6,108 nt of DNA from an uncultured Macromonas sp. (GCA_946481585.1 CAMLOF010000185.1:1-6108), one strand, 5' to 3'; shown: positions 1 to 5,608, counted from the stretch's first letter. Translations and numbers: made by a program. The notes: a model not told the origin generated them from the sequence alone.

Positions 1-368
1 TGTTGCTTGCGGCGGGGCTCATGGCGCTGCGCATGGCGGTCACGGCTTCGGCGGGCGCCTGGCTGTGGGTGCTTTTCCTGGCGCAGGCAGTGCATGCCAT
101 TACCTTTGCGGCTCACCATTCGGTGTGTATCGCTCTGCTCAGCGAACACTTCCCCGACCGCCTGCGCGCCCGCGGGCAGGCGCTCTATGCCATGCTGGGC
201 TACGGTCTGTCGGGTGTGTGTGGCGGCACGCTGGGGGGCTGGGTCAGCAGCCAATGGGGGCTGCACGCGGTGTTCTGGCTGTCGGCGGCGTCTGCCGGGC
301 TGGCCATGGTGGCCGCCATGTTCATGATCAGGTCGATGGCACCGGCCAGAACCGCCGCAGGGGGTTGA
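1..368 (+). CDS. MFS transporter, C-terminal part (HcaT/3-phenylpropionate transporter-like), 5' truncated by window edge
   Basis: This is the 3' end of a gene that begins left of the window. The reading frame is open from base 3 and ends with TGA at 366-368, giving about 121 residues. The visible part is hydrophobic, with three to four membrane segments: an AWLWVLFLAQAVHAITFAAHH helix pair, a helix around ALYAMLGYGLSGVCGG, and a last one, FWLSAASAGLAMVAAMF. The stretch FPDRLRARGQALY followed by a glycine-rich GYGLSG..GG..GGW helix is characteristic of the last third of MFS proteins of the MFS_1-like/3-phenylpropionate permease type, which are inner-membrane proton-coupled solute carriers. 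The substrate cannot be read from this fragment. The gene faces the EamA gene tail-to-tail, and the last 41 bases of both coding regions overlap. MFS membership is secure; the HcaT-like subgroup is a judgement from the motif pattern. Confidence 0.85.
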   Translation, partial: LLAAGLMALRMAVTASAGAWLWVLFLAQAVHAITFAAHHSVCIALLSEHFPDRLRARGQALYAMLGYGLSGVCGGTLGGWVSSQWGLHAVFWLSAASAGLAMVAAMFMIRSMAPARTAAGG

Positions 369-1233
369 ACCCGGTTACCAGCGCTGTGGCCAGCAGCACG
401 AACGCGCCACCAGCGTAGATGCCTGAACTCAGCGCTTCGCCCAGGAACAGGTGCCCCCACGTCACGCCAAACAGCGGGATCAGAAACGCCGGGGTCATGG
501 CGGCCACAGGTGCCACGTGGCTCAGTATGCGCAGGTGTACCCAGTACGCCAGCCCCGAGGTAACCACGCCCAGCATCAGCACCGCACCCACGGCGGGCAG
601 GGTGAACTGGGCATTGGGCCATTGCCACACGGCGGCGGGCAGCATGAACAGCGTGGCCCCCAGGTGGATGCTTGCGGAAATGGCCAGCGGCTGCATGCGC
701 TTGGTAGCGCGTTTCATCATCGGGGTAGCCACGCCGTAACAGCCTGCCCCGGCAATGGCAGACATTGCGGCCAGCAGCACCGGCCAGGTGGGCTCCACGG
801 GGCCGAGCTGCACGATCAGCCCCACACCCGTGAACCCGGCAGCGCAACCCAGCAACTTGCGCCAGGTCAGCGTGTCTTCCTTCAGCCAGGCTGAAGACAG
901 CGTGCCGAACAGAACAGCCGTGGAGTTGAGCAGAGCGATATAACCCGCGGGCAGCCGCAGCGCGGCGTATGAAAAGAACAGAAAGGGCAGGGCCGCCGTC
1001 AGCACGCCCAGGCCGATCACCTCTTTCCAGTGGGCACGGGGCCAGCGGTGGCGCAAGAACAGCATGACCAGCGCCAGCGTGCAGGTGGCCAGCGCCAGGC
1101 GCAACGTGGCAAGCACCACGGGGCCCAGCGCTGGGCTGGCCACGCGCAGCAGCACGAAAGAAGTACCCCACAGGGCCGACAAGCCCAGCAGTTGCAGAAT
1201 ATGGCGGGTGTTCACCGCCCCATTGTGGGGCAT
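328..1233 (-). CDS. EamA/DMT-superfamily transporter (10 TM helices)
   Basis: A 301-residue integral inner-membrane protein of the drug/metabolite transporter superfamily, the usual length for a two-EamA-domain member. Ten hydrophobic segments are visible, at roughly residues 12-30, 38-60, 72-91, 97-115, 127-143, 151-170, 185-205, 212-233, 243-263 and 270-288. The two repeats show the typical end-of-domain pattern: LLNSTAVLFGTLSSAWLKE near 101-119, then a glycine-rich helix; and MTPAFLIPLFGVTWGHLFLGE near 246-266, then a final helix. The family exports or imports amino acids, metabolites or drugs; the substrate is not predictable here. The chosen start is ATG at 1233-1231. It has no good Shine-Dalgarno sequence, and an in-frame GTG at 1215-1213 (VNTRHIL...) is a real alternative. 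The gene lies 65 bases downstream of aroQ on the same strand and is probably the last gene of the cluster. Its 3' end overlaps the MFS gene by 41 bases. Confidence 0.92.
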   Translation of the reverse strand: MPHNGAVNTRHILQLLGLSALWGTSFVLLRVASPALGPVVLATLRLALATCTLALVMLFLRHRWPRAHWKEVIGLGVLTAALPFLFFSYAALRLPAGYIALLNSTAVLFGTLSSAWLKEDTLTWRKLLGCAAGFTGVGLIVQLGPVEPTWPVLLAAMSAIAGAGCYGVATPMMKRATKRMQPLAISASIHLGATLFMLPAAVWQWPNAQFTLPAVGAVLMLGVVTSGLAYWVHLRILSHVAPVAAMTPAFLIPLFGVTWGHLFLGEALSSGIYAGGAFVLLATALVTGFNPLRRFWPVPST

Positions 1234-1298
1234 GCGGCCGCAGGCTGCCGCTCAGCCACGTCACGTGCGCGATAGGCCGCGACGCTCAAGGGAGCCGT

Positions 1299-1760
1299 TC
1301 AGGCCTTGCCGCCGTACTTGCGCACCAGGCCGCCCAGGGCAATCAGGTAGCCGTCCACCCCAAAGCCGATGACGATGCCAGAAGCCGCCGGGGACACCCA
1401 CGAGTGGTGGCGGAAGGACTCGCGCGCGTGCACGTTCGAGATGTGGCATTCGATCACGGGCAGGCCGTCCACACCCTTGATGGCGTCGTGCAACGCGATG
1501 GAGGTGTGGGTGAAAGCGCCCGGGTTGAACACGCAACCCAGGGCTTCGCCGCTCTTGTAAAGGCGGCCGTACTCGTGGATCTTGTCCAGCAGGGCGCCTT
1601 CCCAGTTGCTCTGGAAGCATTCCACCGCGTAGCCCAGGCGTTCGCCTTCGGCGCGGCACATGGCTTCCACGTCGGCCAGGGTGGTGCTGCCGTACTGTTC
1701 GGGTTCGCGTGTGCCCAGCAGGTTCAGGTTGGGGCCGTTGAGGATCAGGATCTTTTTCAT
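1299..1760 (-). CDS. aroQ: Type II 3-dehydroquinate dehydratase
   Basis: A complete 153-residue type II dehydroquinase, a cytosolic dodecamer in this family. It catalyses the reversible anti-elimination of water from 3-dehydroquinate to give 3-dehydroshikimate, step three of the shikimate pathway (also used in quinate breakdown). The N-terminal [15 protein letters not shown] (5-19) is the family signature; Arg18 and Tyr23 match the catalytic Arg and Tyr on the flexible lid. [10 protein letters not shown] (78-87) supplies Asn79, His85 and Ser87, and ECHISN (104-109) supplies the catalytic His106. Arg113 follows in [10 protein letters not shown], and GFGVDGY closes the fold. The start is the ATG at 1760-1758, directly before [10 protein letters not shown]; the frame stays open upstream into the YeeE region, but that is not coding. 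No strong Shine-Dalgarno sequence is visible. It sits 38 bases after the second YeeE half. In many Burkholderiales aroQ precedes accB-accC; here the downstream gene is an EamA transporter. Confidence 0.97.
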   Translation of the reverse strand: MKKILILNGPNLNLLGTREPEQYGSTTLADVEAMCRAEGERLGYAVECFQSNWEGALLDKIHEYGRLYKSGEALGCVFNPGAFTHTSIALHDAIKGVDGLPVIECHISNVHARESFRHHSWVSPAASGIVIGFGVDGYLIALGGLVRKYGGKA

Positions 1761-1784
1761 CGGTAGAAGCAGTTTGTGTTTATG

Positions 1785-1798
1785 TGCCCACCAGGGCA
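1785..1798 (-). other. Short hairpin at the end of the YeeE pair
   Basis: TGCCC and GGGCA form a 5-base perfect stem with a 4-base loop, abutting the stop codon of the second YeeE half (1801-1799) and lying in the 38-base gap before aroQ. No T-run follows on the minus strand, so it is not a standard intrinsic terminator. It could reduce read-through, protect an mRNA end, or be chance. Confidence 0.3.
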
Positions 1799-2206
1799 TC
1801 AAGAAGGGCGGGAGGCACGCCAGCCTTGCGCCAGTGCGCCCAGGGCAATGCCCAGCAGCGCCCAAAGCAGCGTCCAGTTGCCGGTGCCCAGGCCTGCAAT
1901 GGCCGGGCCAGGGCAAACCCCGCACAGCCCCCAGCCTACACCGAAAATGGCCGCGCCCTGCAGCGTGTCGCGGTTCCATGTGCTCACGTGGTGATGAAAA
2001 TAGCCGCCCAGCAAGGGCTGCCCCATCAGGCGCGGTGCAAGTTTGTAGGCCACCAGCGTCACGGCCACCGCGCCGCCCATCACCAGCATCAGGCCAAAGT
2101 CCTGAAAGCGCAGAAAGCTCAGCACCACCTCGGGTTGCACCATGGTGGAAAGTGCCAGCCCAAAGCCGAAGAGCACACCGGCTACCAACGTTGCAAGCAT
2201 GTTCAT
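1799..2206 (-). CDS. YeeE/YedE sulfur transporter, C-terminal half (DUF6691-type)
   Basis: A 135-residue membrane protein matching the second half of the YeeE/YedE (TsuA-type) sulfur-compound transporter. It contains the [22 protein letters not shown] block (13-33), then an [14 protein letters not shown] helix (41-54), and the conserved [17 protein letters not shown] loop-helix (91-107) with Cys95 and Cys98. In full-length TsuA, conserved cysteines line the thiosulfate path, and this Cys pair is in the equivalent kind of motif. Four hydrophobic helices are apparent. The start at 2206-2204 is supported by a clear AAGGTGG ribosome site five bases upstream. It is also supported by a 4-base ATGA overlap with the stop of the first half, which indicates translational coupling and a fixed stoichiometry. 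The upstream in-frame ATG at 2326 lies inside the first half-gene and is rejected. A small hairpin overlaps the stop codon. Confidence 0.9.
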   Translation of the reverse strand: MNMLATLVAGVLFGFGLALSTMVQPEVVLSFLRFQDFGLMLVMGGAVAVTLVAYKLAPRLMGQPLLGGYFHHHVSTWNRDTLQGAAIFGVGWGLCGVCPGPAIAGLGTGNWTLLWALLGIALGALAQGWRASRPS

Positions 2207-2679
2207 GGCAGCCACCTTGCCACCACATTGGCTGTTATGAAGGCCGTGCCCATGAACGTGAGCACCGCCAGCAGCGAAGGCCATTGCAGCGAACCCAGCC
2301 CGCAAATGCCGTGGCCGGACGTACAACCATTGCCCAGGCGGGCGCCGTAGCCCACCAGAAATCCCCCGGCCAGCAGTTGCCAGATGGGAACGTTGGTGGA
2401 AAGGGCCACGCCATTACCCAGCCAAAGCCACCACAGCAGGGCGCCCAGCACCAGGCCCAGCGCATACACCAGCCGCCAGGCGCGCGAGTCCAGGTAGCGT
2501 GGTTGTTGGAAGTATTTGAGCCGCAACACGTACGACCACGTGGACGAGAACACCGAACTCATGCCACCCACCAGCCCGGTGGAAACAAACAGCCAGGCTA
2601 CGCCAGCACCTATGAGCAGACCACCCAGCAGGTAGTGCTGCCAACCCAGGGGAAACAGGGAGGGGAGTACAGGTTCCAT
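2203..2679 (-). CDS. YeeE/YedE sulfur transporter, N-terminal half (Sulf_transp family)
   Basis: A 158-residue inner-membrane protein of the YeeE/YedE family, which moves thiosulfate or related sulfur compounds into the cell. The diagnostic motif is [20 protein letters not shown] (112-131), carrying Cys119, His123 and Cys126. The N-terminal helix [23 protein letters not shown] (17-39) is the usual first half-helix pair, and further helices lie at about 70-88, 98-112 and 133-152. Single-chain members are about twice this length, so this protein is expected to pair with the adjacent half at 2206-1799. The start is ATG at 2679-2677; a GGAGGGG purine run lies 12 bases upstream, a rather long spacing. 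It follows the ferredoxin stop by 31 bases and overlaps the next gene by four bases. No TusA/YeeD-like sulfur carrier is seen beside it in this window. Confidence 0.92.
   Translation of the reverse strand: MEPVLPSLFPLGWQHYLLGGLLIGAGVAWLFVSTGLVGGMSSVFSSTWSYVLRLKYFQQPRYLDSRAWRLVYALGLVLGALLWWLWLGNGVALSTNVPIWQLLAGGFLVGYGARLGNGCTSGHGICGLGSLQWPSLLAVLTFMGTAFITANVVARWLP
2212..2218 (-). promoter_or_regulatory. Ribosome binding site deciding the start of the second YeeE half
   Basis: On the minus strand the sequence reads AAGGTGG with a five-base spacer to the ATG at 2206-2204. It lies inside the end of the upstream half-gene. Together with the ATGA stop/start overlap it selects MNMLATL as the N-terminus rather than the in-frame ATG 40 codons upstream. 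Confidence 0.7.
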
Positions 2680-2710
2680 GACCCGGATTATCCCCTCCCG
2701 GGTATCTGCA

Positions 2711-2998
2711 TCAAGGTGTCAGGGTCTCGGGCAGGTCGAGTTCCACGTCCGACAGCGGGCGGGCAACGCATGGCAGCACGTAGCCTTCGGCCTTTTCCTC
2801 GGGCAGCAGGCCCGGCCAGTCAATGGTGTGCGCCACCGCGCCATGCGCAACCCTGCAGATGCAGGTGCGGCACGTGCCGTTGCGGCAGGAGTTGGGCAAA
2901 CGCAAGCCCGCCAGCAGCGCGGCTTCCAAGATGGTCAAGCCCTCATCCACCGGGAAGGCGCTGCCCGACGCGCCCAGCCGCACCGTGTGCGTGGTCAT
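2711..2998 (-). CDS. 2Fe-2S plant-type ferredoxin (fer2 domain protein)
   Basis: A compact 95-residue protein consisting of a single fer2 domain, expected to be a soluble one-electron carrier. The cluster ligands are seen as Cys38, Cys43 and Cys46 in PNSCRNGTCRTCICRV, and Cys77 in EGYVLPCVARP; this C-X4-C-X2-C-X30-C spacing is that of chloroplast-type ferredoxins and oxygenase reductase domains. A fifth cysteine, Cys48, lies just after the third ligand. The PVDEGLTILEAALLAGLRLP stretch (16-35) before the ligand loop is also typical. The start at 2998-2996 (MTTHTVRLG) overlaps the hydrolase stop as ATGA; the longer ORF start at 3046 would add residues unlike the family and run into the hydrolase gene. 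No partner oxygenase or FAD/NAD reductase is encoded in the window. The next genes are the YeeE halves, 31 bases downstream. Confidence 0.92.
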   Translation of the reverse strand: MTTHTVRLGASGSAFPVDEGLTILEAALLAGLRLPNSCRNGTCRTCICRVAHGAVAHTIDWPGLLPEEKAEGYVLPCVARPLSDVELDLPETLTP

Positions 2999-3705
2999 GG
3001 GCAACCTAGCTGGTCCGCCAGGTCCAGAAAGTTGCGCGCGTGCCAAGTGTTGGCCGGGTCGGGCGACACGTCCTTGGGCTGGCCAGCGCCAAACTCCAGC
3101 GGGCGCTCAATGTAAGCCGTTTGCAGGCCGCAGGCGCGGGCAGCGGCCAGGTCGTCCTGATGGGCGGCCACCAGCATCACTTGGCTTGGTTCCAGGTCAA
3201 ACACGCGGGCCACGCCCAGGTAGGTAGCCGGGTCGGGTTTGTAGGCGCGGAACACCTCGGCAGAAAGCACGCAGTCCCAAGGCAGGCCAGCGCGTTTGGC
3301 CATGTTGGTAAGCAGCCCAATGTTGCCGTTGGACAAGCTGGTGATGGTGAAGCGGCGCTTCAGCCGGGTCAGCCCTTGCACCACATCGGGCCACGGGTCC
3401 AGGCGGTGCCAGGCTTTGTTCAGGTGGCGGCGTTCTGCTTCGCTCAGGTCTTGCAGACCAAAGCGCGGCAGGATGTCATCCAGGATCATGCGGTGCAGAT
3501 CGTCGATCAGCGTCCAGCCCAGTTCACCGCTGCGCACCCGCTGCATGGCAGGCTGGTAGCCCGCGCGCCAAGCCAGGGCAAAGGCGTTACCGTCCACCCC
3601 TGGGCGCAGCGCCTGCACTTCACGTGCAATGCCGCCGTGCCAGTCCACGACCGTGCCAAACATGTCAAAAGCCAATACCTGGGTGAGTGGGGGGCGGGCG
3701 CTCAT
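2995..3705 (-). CDS. Haloacid dehalogenase-like hydrolase, type II haloacid dehalogenase subfamily
   Basis: A 236-residue cytosolic HAD-superfamily hydrolase of usual length. Motif I is FDMFGTVVDW (13-22) with nucleophile Asp14; the motif II region is TSLSNGN (122-128) with Ser125-Asn126. The motif III lysine is Lys156 in YKPDPATY, and the acidic motif is VAAHQDDLAAARACGLQTAYI (179-199). The single-Asp FDxFGT motif, Trp46-Arg47 (matching Arg41 of L-2-haloacid dehalogenases), Lys156 and Tyr162 place it with the type II L-2-haloacid dehalogenase group rather than with the DxD phosphatases. The tyrosine after the nucleophile in characterised enzymes (Tyr12) is Phe16 here, and the Asn177 position is His182. 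It may dehalogenate 2-haloacids or act on another small acid. The start ATG at 3705 lacks a clear Shine-Dalgarno sequence. It lies 31 bases after the SRPBCC stop and its own stop overlaps the ferredoxin start by four bases. Confidence 0.88.
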   Translation of the reverse strand: MSARPPLTQVLAFDMFGTVVDWHGGIAREVQALRPGVDGNAFALAWRAGYQPAMQRVRSGELGWTLIDDLHRMILDDILPRFGLQDLSEAERRHLNKAWHRLDPWPDVVQGLTRLKRRFTITSLSNGNIGLLTNMAKRAGLPWDCVLSAEVFRAYKPDPATYLGVARVFDLEPSQVMLVAAHQDDLAAARACGLQTAYIERPLEFGAGQPKDVSPDPANTWHARNFLDLADQLGCP

Positions 3706-3736
3706 GGGCGCATTATCGGTCCAGGCTTTTGCGTGC

Positions 3737-4183
3737 TCAGGAAGGAATCTCTGGCTCTACTAGCAGGGCCAGCAGTTGCAGGGAGTCCTGCCAGCCCAGG
3801 TAGCACCCGTCGGTCGGAATCATGGCGGGAATGCCTTGCTGCACTGCCGTCAATTCTGTACCCACCGACACCGCCCGCAGCATGACCGTGGTGCGCATTT
3901 CGCCGGGCAGGTTGGGGTCGTCGAAACGGTCGGTGTTGACGATGCGTTCGTTGGGCACCAGTTCCAGGTATTCGCCGCCAAAAACGTGCACCTGCCCGTT
4001 CGTGAGGTTGGTGAACTGCATGCGGTATGTGCCGCCCACGCGGGCGTCCATGTGCAGCACGCGCCCGGTAAAGCCGTGCGGGGGCAGCCACTTGGCCATG
4101 GCGTCCGGGTCCAGAAAGGCGCGGTACACGCGCTCGGGCGGGGCGCGCAGCACCCGGTGCAGGGTAACGGTGCCGGTGGACAT
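3737..4183 (-). CDS. SRPBCC/AHSA1-family (START-like fold) protein
   Basis: A 148-residue soluble protein of the SRPBCC superfamily, Aha1 C-terminal-like (AHSA1) branch, which folds into a helix-grip cavity for hydrophobic ligands. Family hallmarks in order are VLRAPPERVYRAFLDPDAMAKWLPP (11-35), GGTYRMQF (50-57), GEYLELVPNERIVNTDRFDD (70-89), a late TVMLRAVSVGTELTAVQQGIP sheet (99-119), and the C-terminal helix GWQDSLQLLALLVE (130-143). The ligand or partner is unknown for most bacterial members, and nothing here identifies it. The start at 4183-4181 is well supported by an AAAGGAG ribosome site eight bases upstream. The gene is preceded by a 70-base gap after the DUF2322-like gene and followed 31 bases later by the hydrolase, so co-transcription with either side is plausible. 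Confidence 0.92.
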   Translation of the reverse strand: MSTGTVTLHRVLRAPPERVYRAFLDPDAMAKWLPPHGFTGRVLHMDARVGGTYRMQFTNLTNGQVHVFGGEYLELVPNERIVNTDRFDDPNLPGEMRTTVMLRAVSVGTELTAVQQGIPAMIPTDGCYLGWQDSLQLLALLVEPEIPS

Positions 4184-4191
4184 GGCGGGGG

Positions 4192-4198
4192 CTCCTTT
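4192..4198 (-). promoter_or_regulatory. Strong Shine-Dalgarno for the SRPBCC gene
   Basis: On the minus strand AAAGGAG precedes the ATG at 4183-4181 by eight bases. It is among the best ribosome binding sites in the window and fixes this start. The 70-base gap around it is the largest same-strand gap in the cluster and could also hold a promoter, but I see no convincing -35/-10 pair. Confidence 0.7.
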
Positions 4199-4253
4199 CC
4201 AAAGAATGAAGCGCGATCATGCGCCCGGCCTGCGCCCGATGTCCAGCGGCGTT

Positions 4254-4583
4254 TCAGTTCTTTACCAGCTGCACGCCGTAGGTGGCTGTGCCCTGGGCCC
4301 AGGCCAGCAGGCGGTCGATGTTGGGGTGCTTGCCGGGGTTGGCTCGGGCGTCGGCCAAGTGTTCGCCGTACCACTCCAGGCCTTCGGCAGCGGCGGCGGG
4401 GGTGATGGCTCCACCCTGTTTGGCAGCCAGCGCGTGGTACACGGCGAGTGAACCGGCCTGGCCGGGCTTGTTTTCAATGGTGGCCAGCACCTGGCCGTTG
4501 GCGTCCAGCAGTTGCAGGGCGGCCAGGTGGCTGACGGAGGGGAGTTGCTTGAGTCGGTCTGCGAAGTTCATGGGCGCGATCAT
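4254..4583 (-). CDS. Small conserved protein, DUF2322-like
   Basis: A protein of 109 residues from the ATG at 4583-4581, or 105 residues from the in-frame ATG at 4571-4569 (MNFADRLKQLP). The sequence MNFADRLKQLPSVSHLAAL, then LLDANGQVLATIENKPGQAGSLAVYHAL, and later GLEWYGEHLADARANPGKHPNIDRLL, fits what I recall of the DUF2322 family of short proteobacterial proteins of unknown function. This assignment is from memory of the motif pattern and should be treated as likely, not proven. There is no signal peptide, membrane helix or metal-binding cysteine; it looks like a small soluble alpha/beta protein. The upstream ATG makes a 4-base ATGA overlap with the lysR stop, which suggests reinitiation after lysR translation. 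The inner ATG would start eight bases past that stop. Neither start has a clear Shine-Dalgarno sequence. Confidence 0.82.
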   Translation of the reverse strand: MIAPMNFADRLKQLPSVSHLAALQLLDANGQVLATIENKPGQAGSLAVYHALAAKQGGAITPAAAAEGLEWYGEHLADARANPGKHPNIDRLLAWAQGTATYGVQLVKN

Positions 4584-5509
4584 GACACGGGCTGCGCAGC
4601 GTCCGACACCCACTGCGCCCAATGGTCTATACATGCCTTCAACTTTGGTAAACGGTGGCGTTCCGGCAGCATCACCGCGTAAATGGGGATGCGGCTGTTG
4701 TCAAACCAGTCCTCCAGCAGGGGCACCAGTTCGCCGCTCTGCAGGTGGTGGCGGGTGAGCAGGTCGTTCAGGCGGGCAATGCCCGCGCCTTGCAGCGCCA
4801 ATGCCAGGGTGAGGGCAGAGTTGTCGCTGCGGGTGTGGCCTTTGGCCAGATAGACGCTGCCTTCGGCCTGCCCCAGTTTGGCAGCCATGCCCGCAGCCCA
4901 GGGCCAGCGGTTGAGGGCAGGGCTGGCGCTGCTGGTAATGAGCCGGTGCTGGGCCAGATCGTCTGGGTGCTTGGGCGTACCAAAGCGCCGCAAGTAGGCT
5001 GGGGCAGCGCACAAGCGTCGGCCGTGCTCGGCAATCCGCCGCGCGATCAGGTTGTCACCCACGGGCCAGCCGGTGCGTATGGCAATGTCTATGCCGTCGC
5101 GCGCCATGTCATGCATGCGGTCGTCGGCCAGTATGTCAATTTGCAGTTGGGGGTAGGCCTCGTGCAGGGAAGGCAGGCTGGGCGCAATCATGGTTTCGGC
5201 CAGCACCGGGCTTACCGCCAGCCGCACCCAGCCGCTGGGCCCGCCGCGCTTGATGCGCATTGCCGCAGCCAGTTCGTCGCGCGTGTCCACCAGCCTGCGG
5301 GCGTGCGCTGCGAAGGTGTCGCCTTCGTCCGTCAGGCTCAAGCCGTGCGTGGTGCGGTGCATCAGCCGCACACCGCAGCGCGCCTCCAGCCGTGCAATGG
5401 CCCGCGACACCTGGCTCACCGGCGCATTGCGTTCCCGCGCCGCTGCCGAGAGCGAGCCCAGTTCCGCCACCCGAAGAAAAAGTGCTGCATCGTCCAAGTC
5501 CAGATTCAT
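4580..5509 (-). CDS. LysR-family transcriptional regulator
   Basis: A complete 309-residue LysR-type regulator. The N-terminal winged helix-turn-helix spans about residues 3-62, with FLRVAELGSLSAAARERN (11-28) followed by VSQVSRAIARLEARCGVRL (31-49) and then HRTTHGLSLTDEG. A linker helix (65-90) leads to the periplasmic-binding-like effector domain (about 93-300), with WVRLAVSPVLAETMIAP, the DIAIRTG element at 141-147, and GAGIARLNDLL near 241-251. The start ATG at 5509-5507 (MNLDLDDAALF) has AAGGTG four bases upstream; the longer frame from 5554 adds a cysteine-rich N-terminus atypical for the family and is rejected. It is divergent from the small gene at 5620 and the tautomerase, which are its likely targets. 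Its stop overlaps the ATG of the DUF2322-like gene. The inducer is unknown. Confidence 0.95.
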   Translation of the reverse strand: MNLDLDDAALFLRVAELGSLSAAARERNAPVSQVSRAIARLEARCGVRLMHRTTHGLSLTDEGDTFAAHARRLVDTRDELAAAMRIKRGGPSGWVRLAVSPVLAETMIAPSLPSLHEAYPQLQIDILADDRMHDMARDGIDIAIRTGWPVGDNLIARRIAEHGRRLCAAPAYLRRFGTPKHPDDLAQHRLITSSASPALNRWPWAAGMAAKLGQAEGSVYLAKGHTRSDNSALTLALALQGAGIARLNDLLTRHHLQSGELVPLLEDWFDNSRIPIYAVMLPERHRLPKLKACIDHWAQWVSDAAQPVS

Positions 5510-5513
5510 CACA

Positions 5514-5519
5514 CACCTT
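5514..5519 (-). promoter_or_regulatory. Ribosome binding site deciding the lysR start
   Basis: On the minus strand AAGGTG stands four bases before the ATG at 5509-5507. It supports the 309-residue product over the longer in-frame start at 5554, which has no comparable site. Confidence 0.6.
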
Positions 5520-5522
5520 GTT

Positions 5523-5537
5523 TTGCAAATAGTGCAA
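5523..5537. promoter_or_regulatory. Candidate LysR operator (perfect inverted repeat, T-N11-A)
   Basis: TTGCA at 5523-5527 and TGCAA at 5533-5537 form a perfect 5-base inverted repeat around the spacer AATAG. Bases 5524 (T) and 5536 (A) give exactly the T-N11-A geometry expected of LysR-family binding sites. It lies 14 bases from the lysR start codon and 83 bases before the divergent gene, inside the only divergent promoter region of the window. That position fits autorepression of lysR together with control of the divergent pair. Confidence 0.5.
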
Positions 5538-5554
5538 TACAGATTGTCGTTCAA
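5526..5554 (-). promoter_or_regulatory. Weak candidate lysR promoter
   Basis: On the minus strand TTGAAC (5554-5549) and TATTTG (5531-5526) are separated by 17 bases and resemble a sigma-70 -35/-10 pair. The -10 half is poor, and a start seven bases on would leave a leader of only about ten bases. It overlaps the inverted repeat, as expected for autorepression, but another upstream promoter is possible. No convincing promoter was found for the + strand gene. Confidence 0.25.
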
Positions 5555-5608
5555 AGCTGTTTCGGTGTGTTGGTGTTGCTTCTAGAGTTCAAACATCAAC
5601 CACACCCC

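Noticed and set aside
1235..1252. GCGGC/GCCGC inverted repeat just upstream of the EamA start
   Set aside because: Five-base GC-rich stems are expected by chance at this composition, and there is no T-run.
200..1264. Minus-strand 354-codon frame overlapping the EamA gene
   Set aside because: It is a frame-shifted shadow of the EamA coding region; the real frame has ten membrane helices and family motifs.
1761..2228. N-terminal extension of aroQ to an upstream in-frame start at 2228
   Set aside because: The family protein starts just before [10 protein letters not shown] at 1760; the extension is an out-of-frame reading of the second YeeE half.
1660..3009. Long + strand open frame (449 codons) opposite aroQ, the YeeE pair and the ferredoxin
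   Set aside because: It is antisense to four well-supported genes, its product is rich in Pro/Arg/Gln/Ala with no recognisable domain, and such frames are common in GC-rich DNA.
2999..3046. Longer ferredoxin start at 3046
   Set aside because: The extra 16 residues overlap the hydrolase gene, are not fer2-like, and the ATG at 2998 forms the ATGA overlap typical of this cluster.
3712..3717. GATAAT on the minus strand just upstream of the hydrolase start, resembling a -10 box
   Set aside because: No acceptable -35 at 16-18 bases, and a start there would give a leaderless transcript; insufficient to call a promoter.
4211..4224. GCGC-ATGATC-GCGC hairpin followed by a T-rich stretch on the minus strand, possible terminator before the SRPBCC gene
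   Set aside because: The stem is only four base pairs and the T-rich stretch is interrupted; too weak to call.
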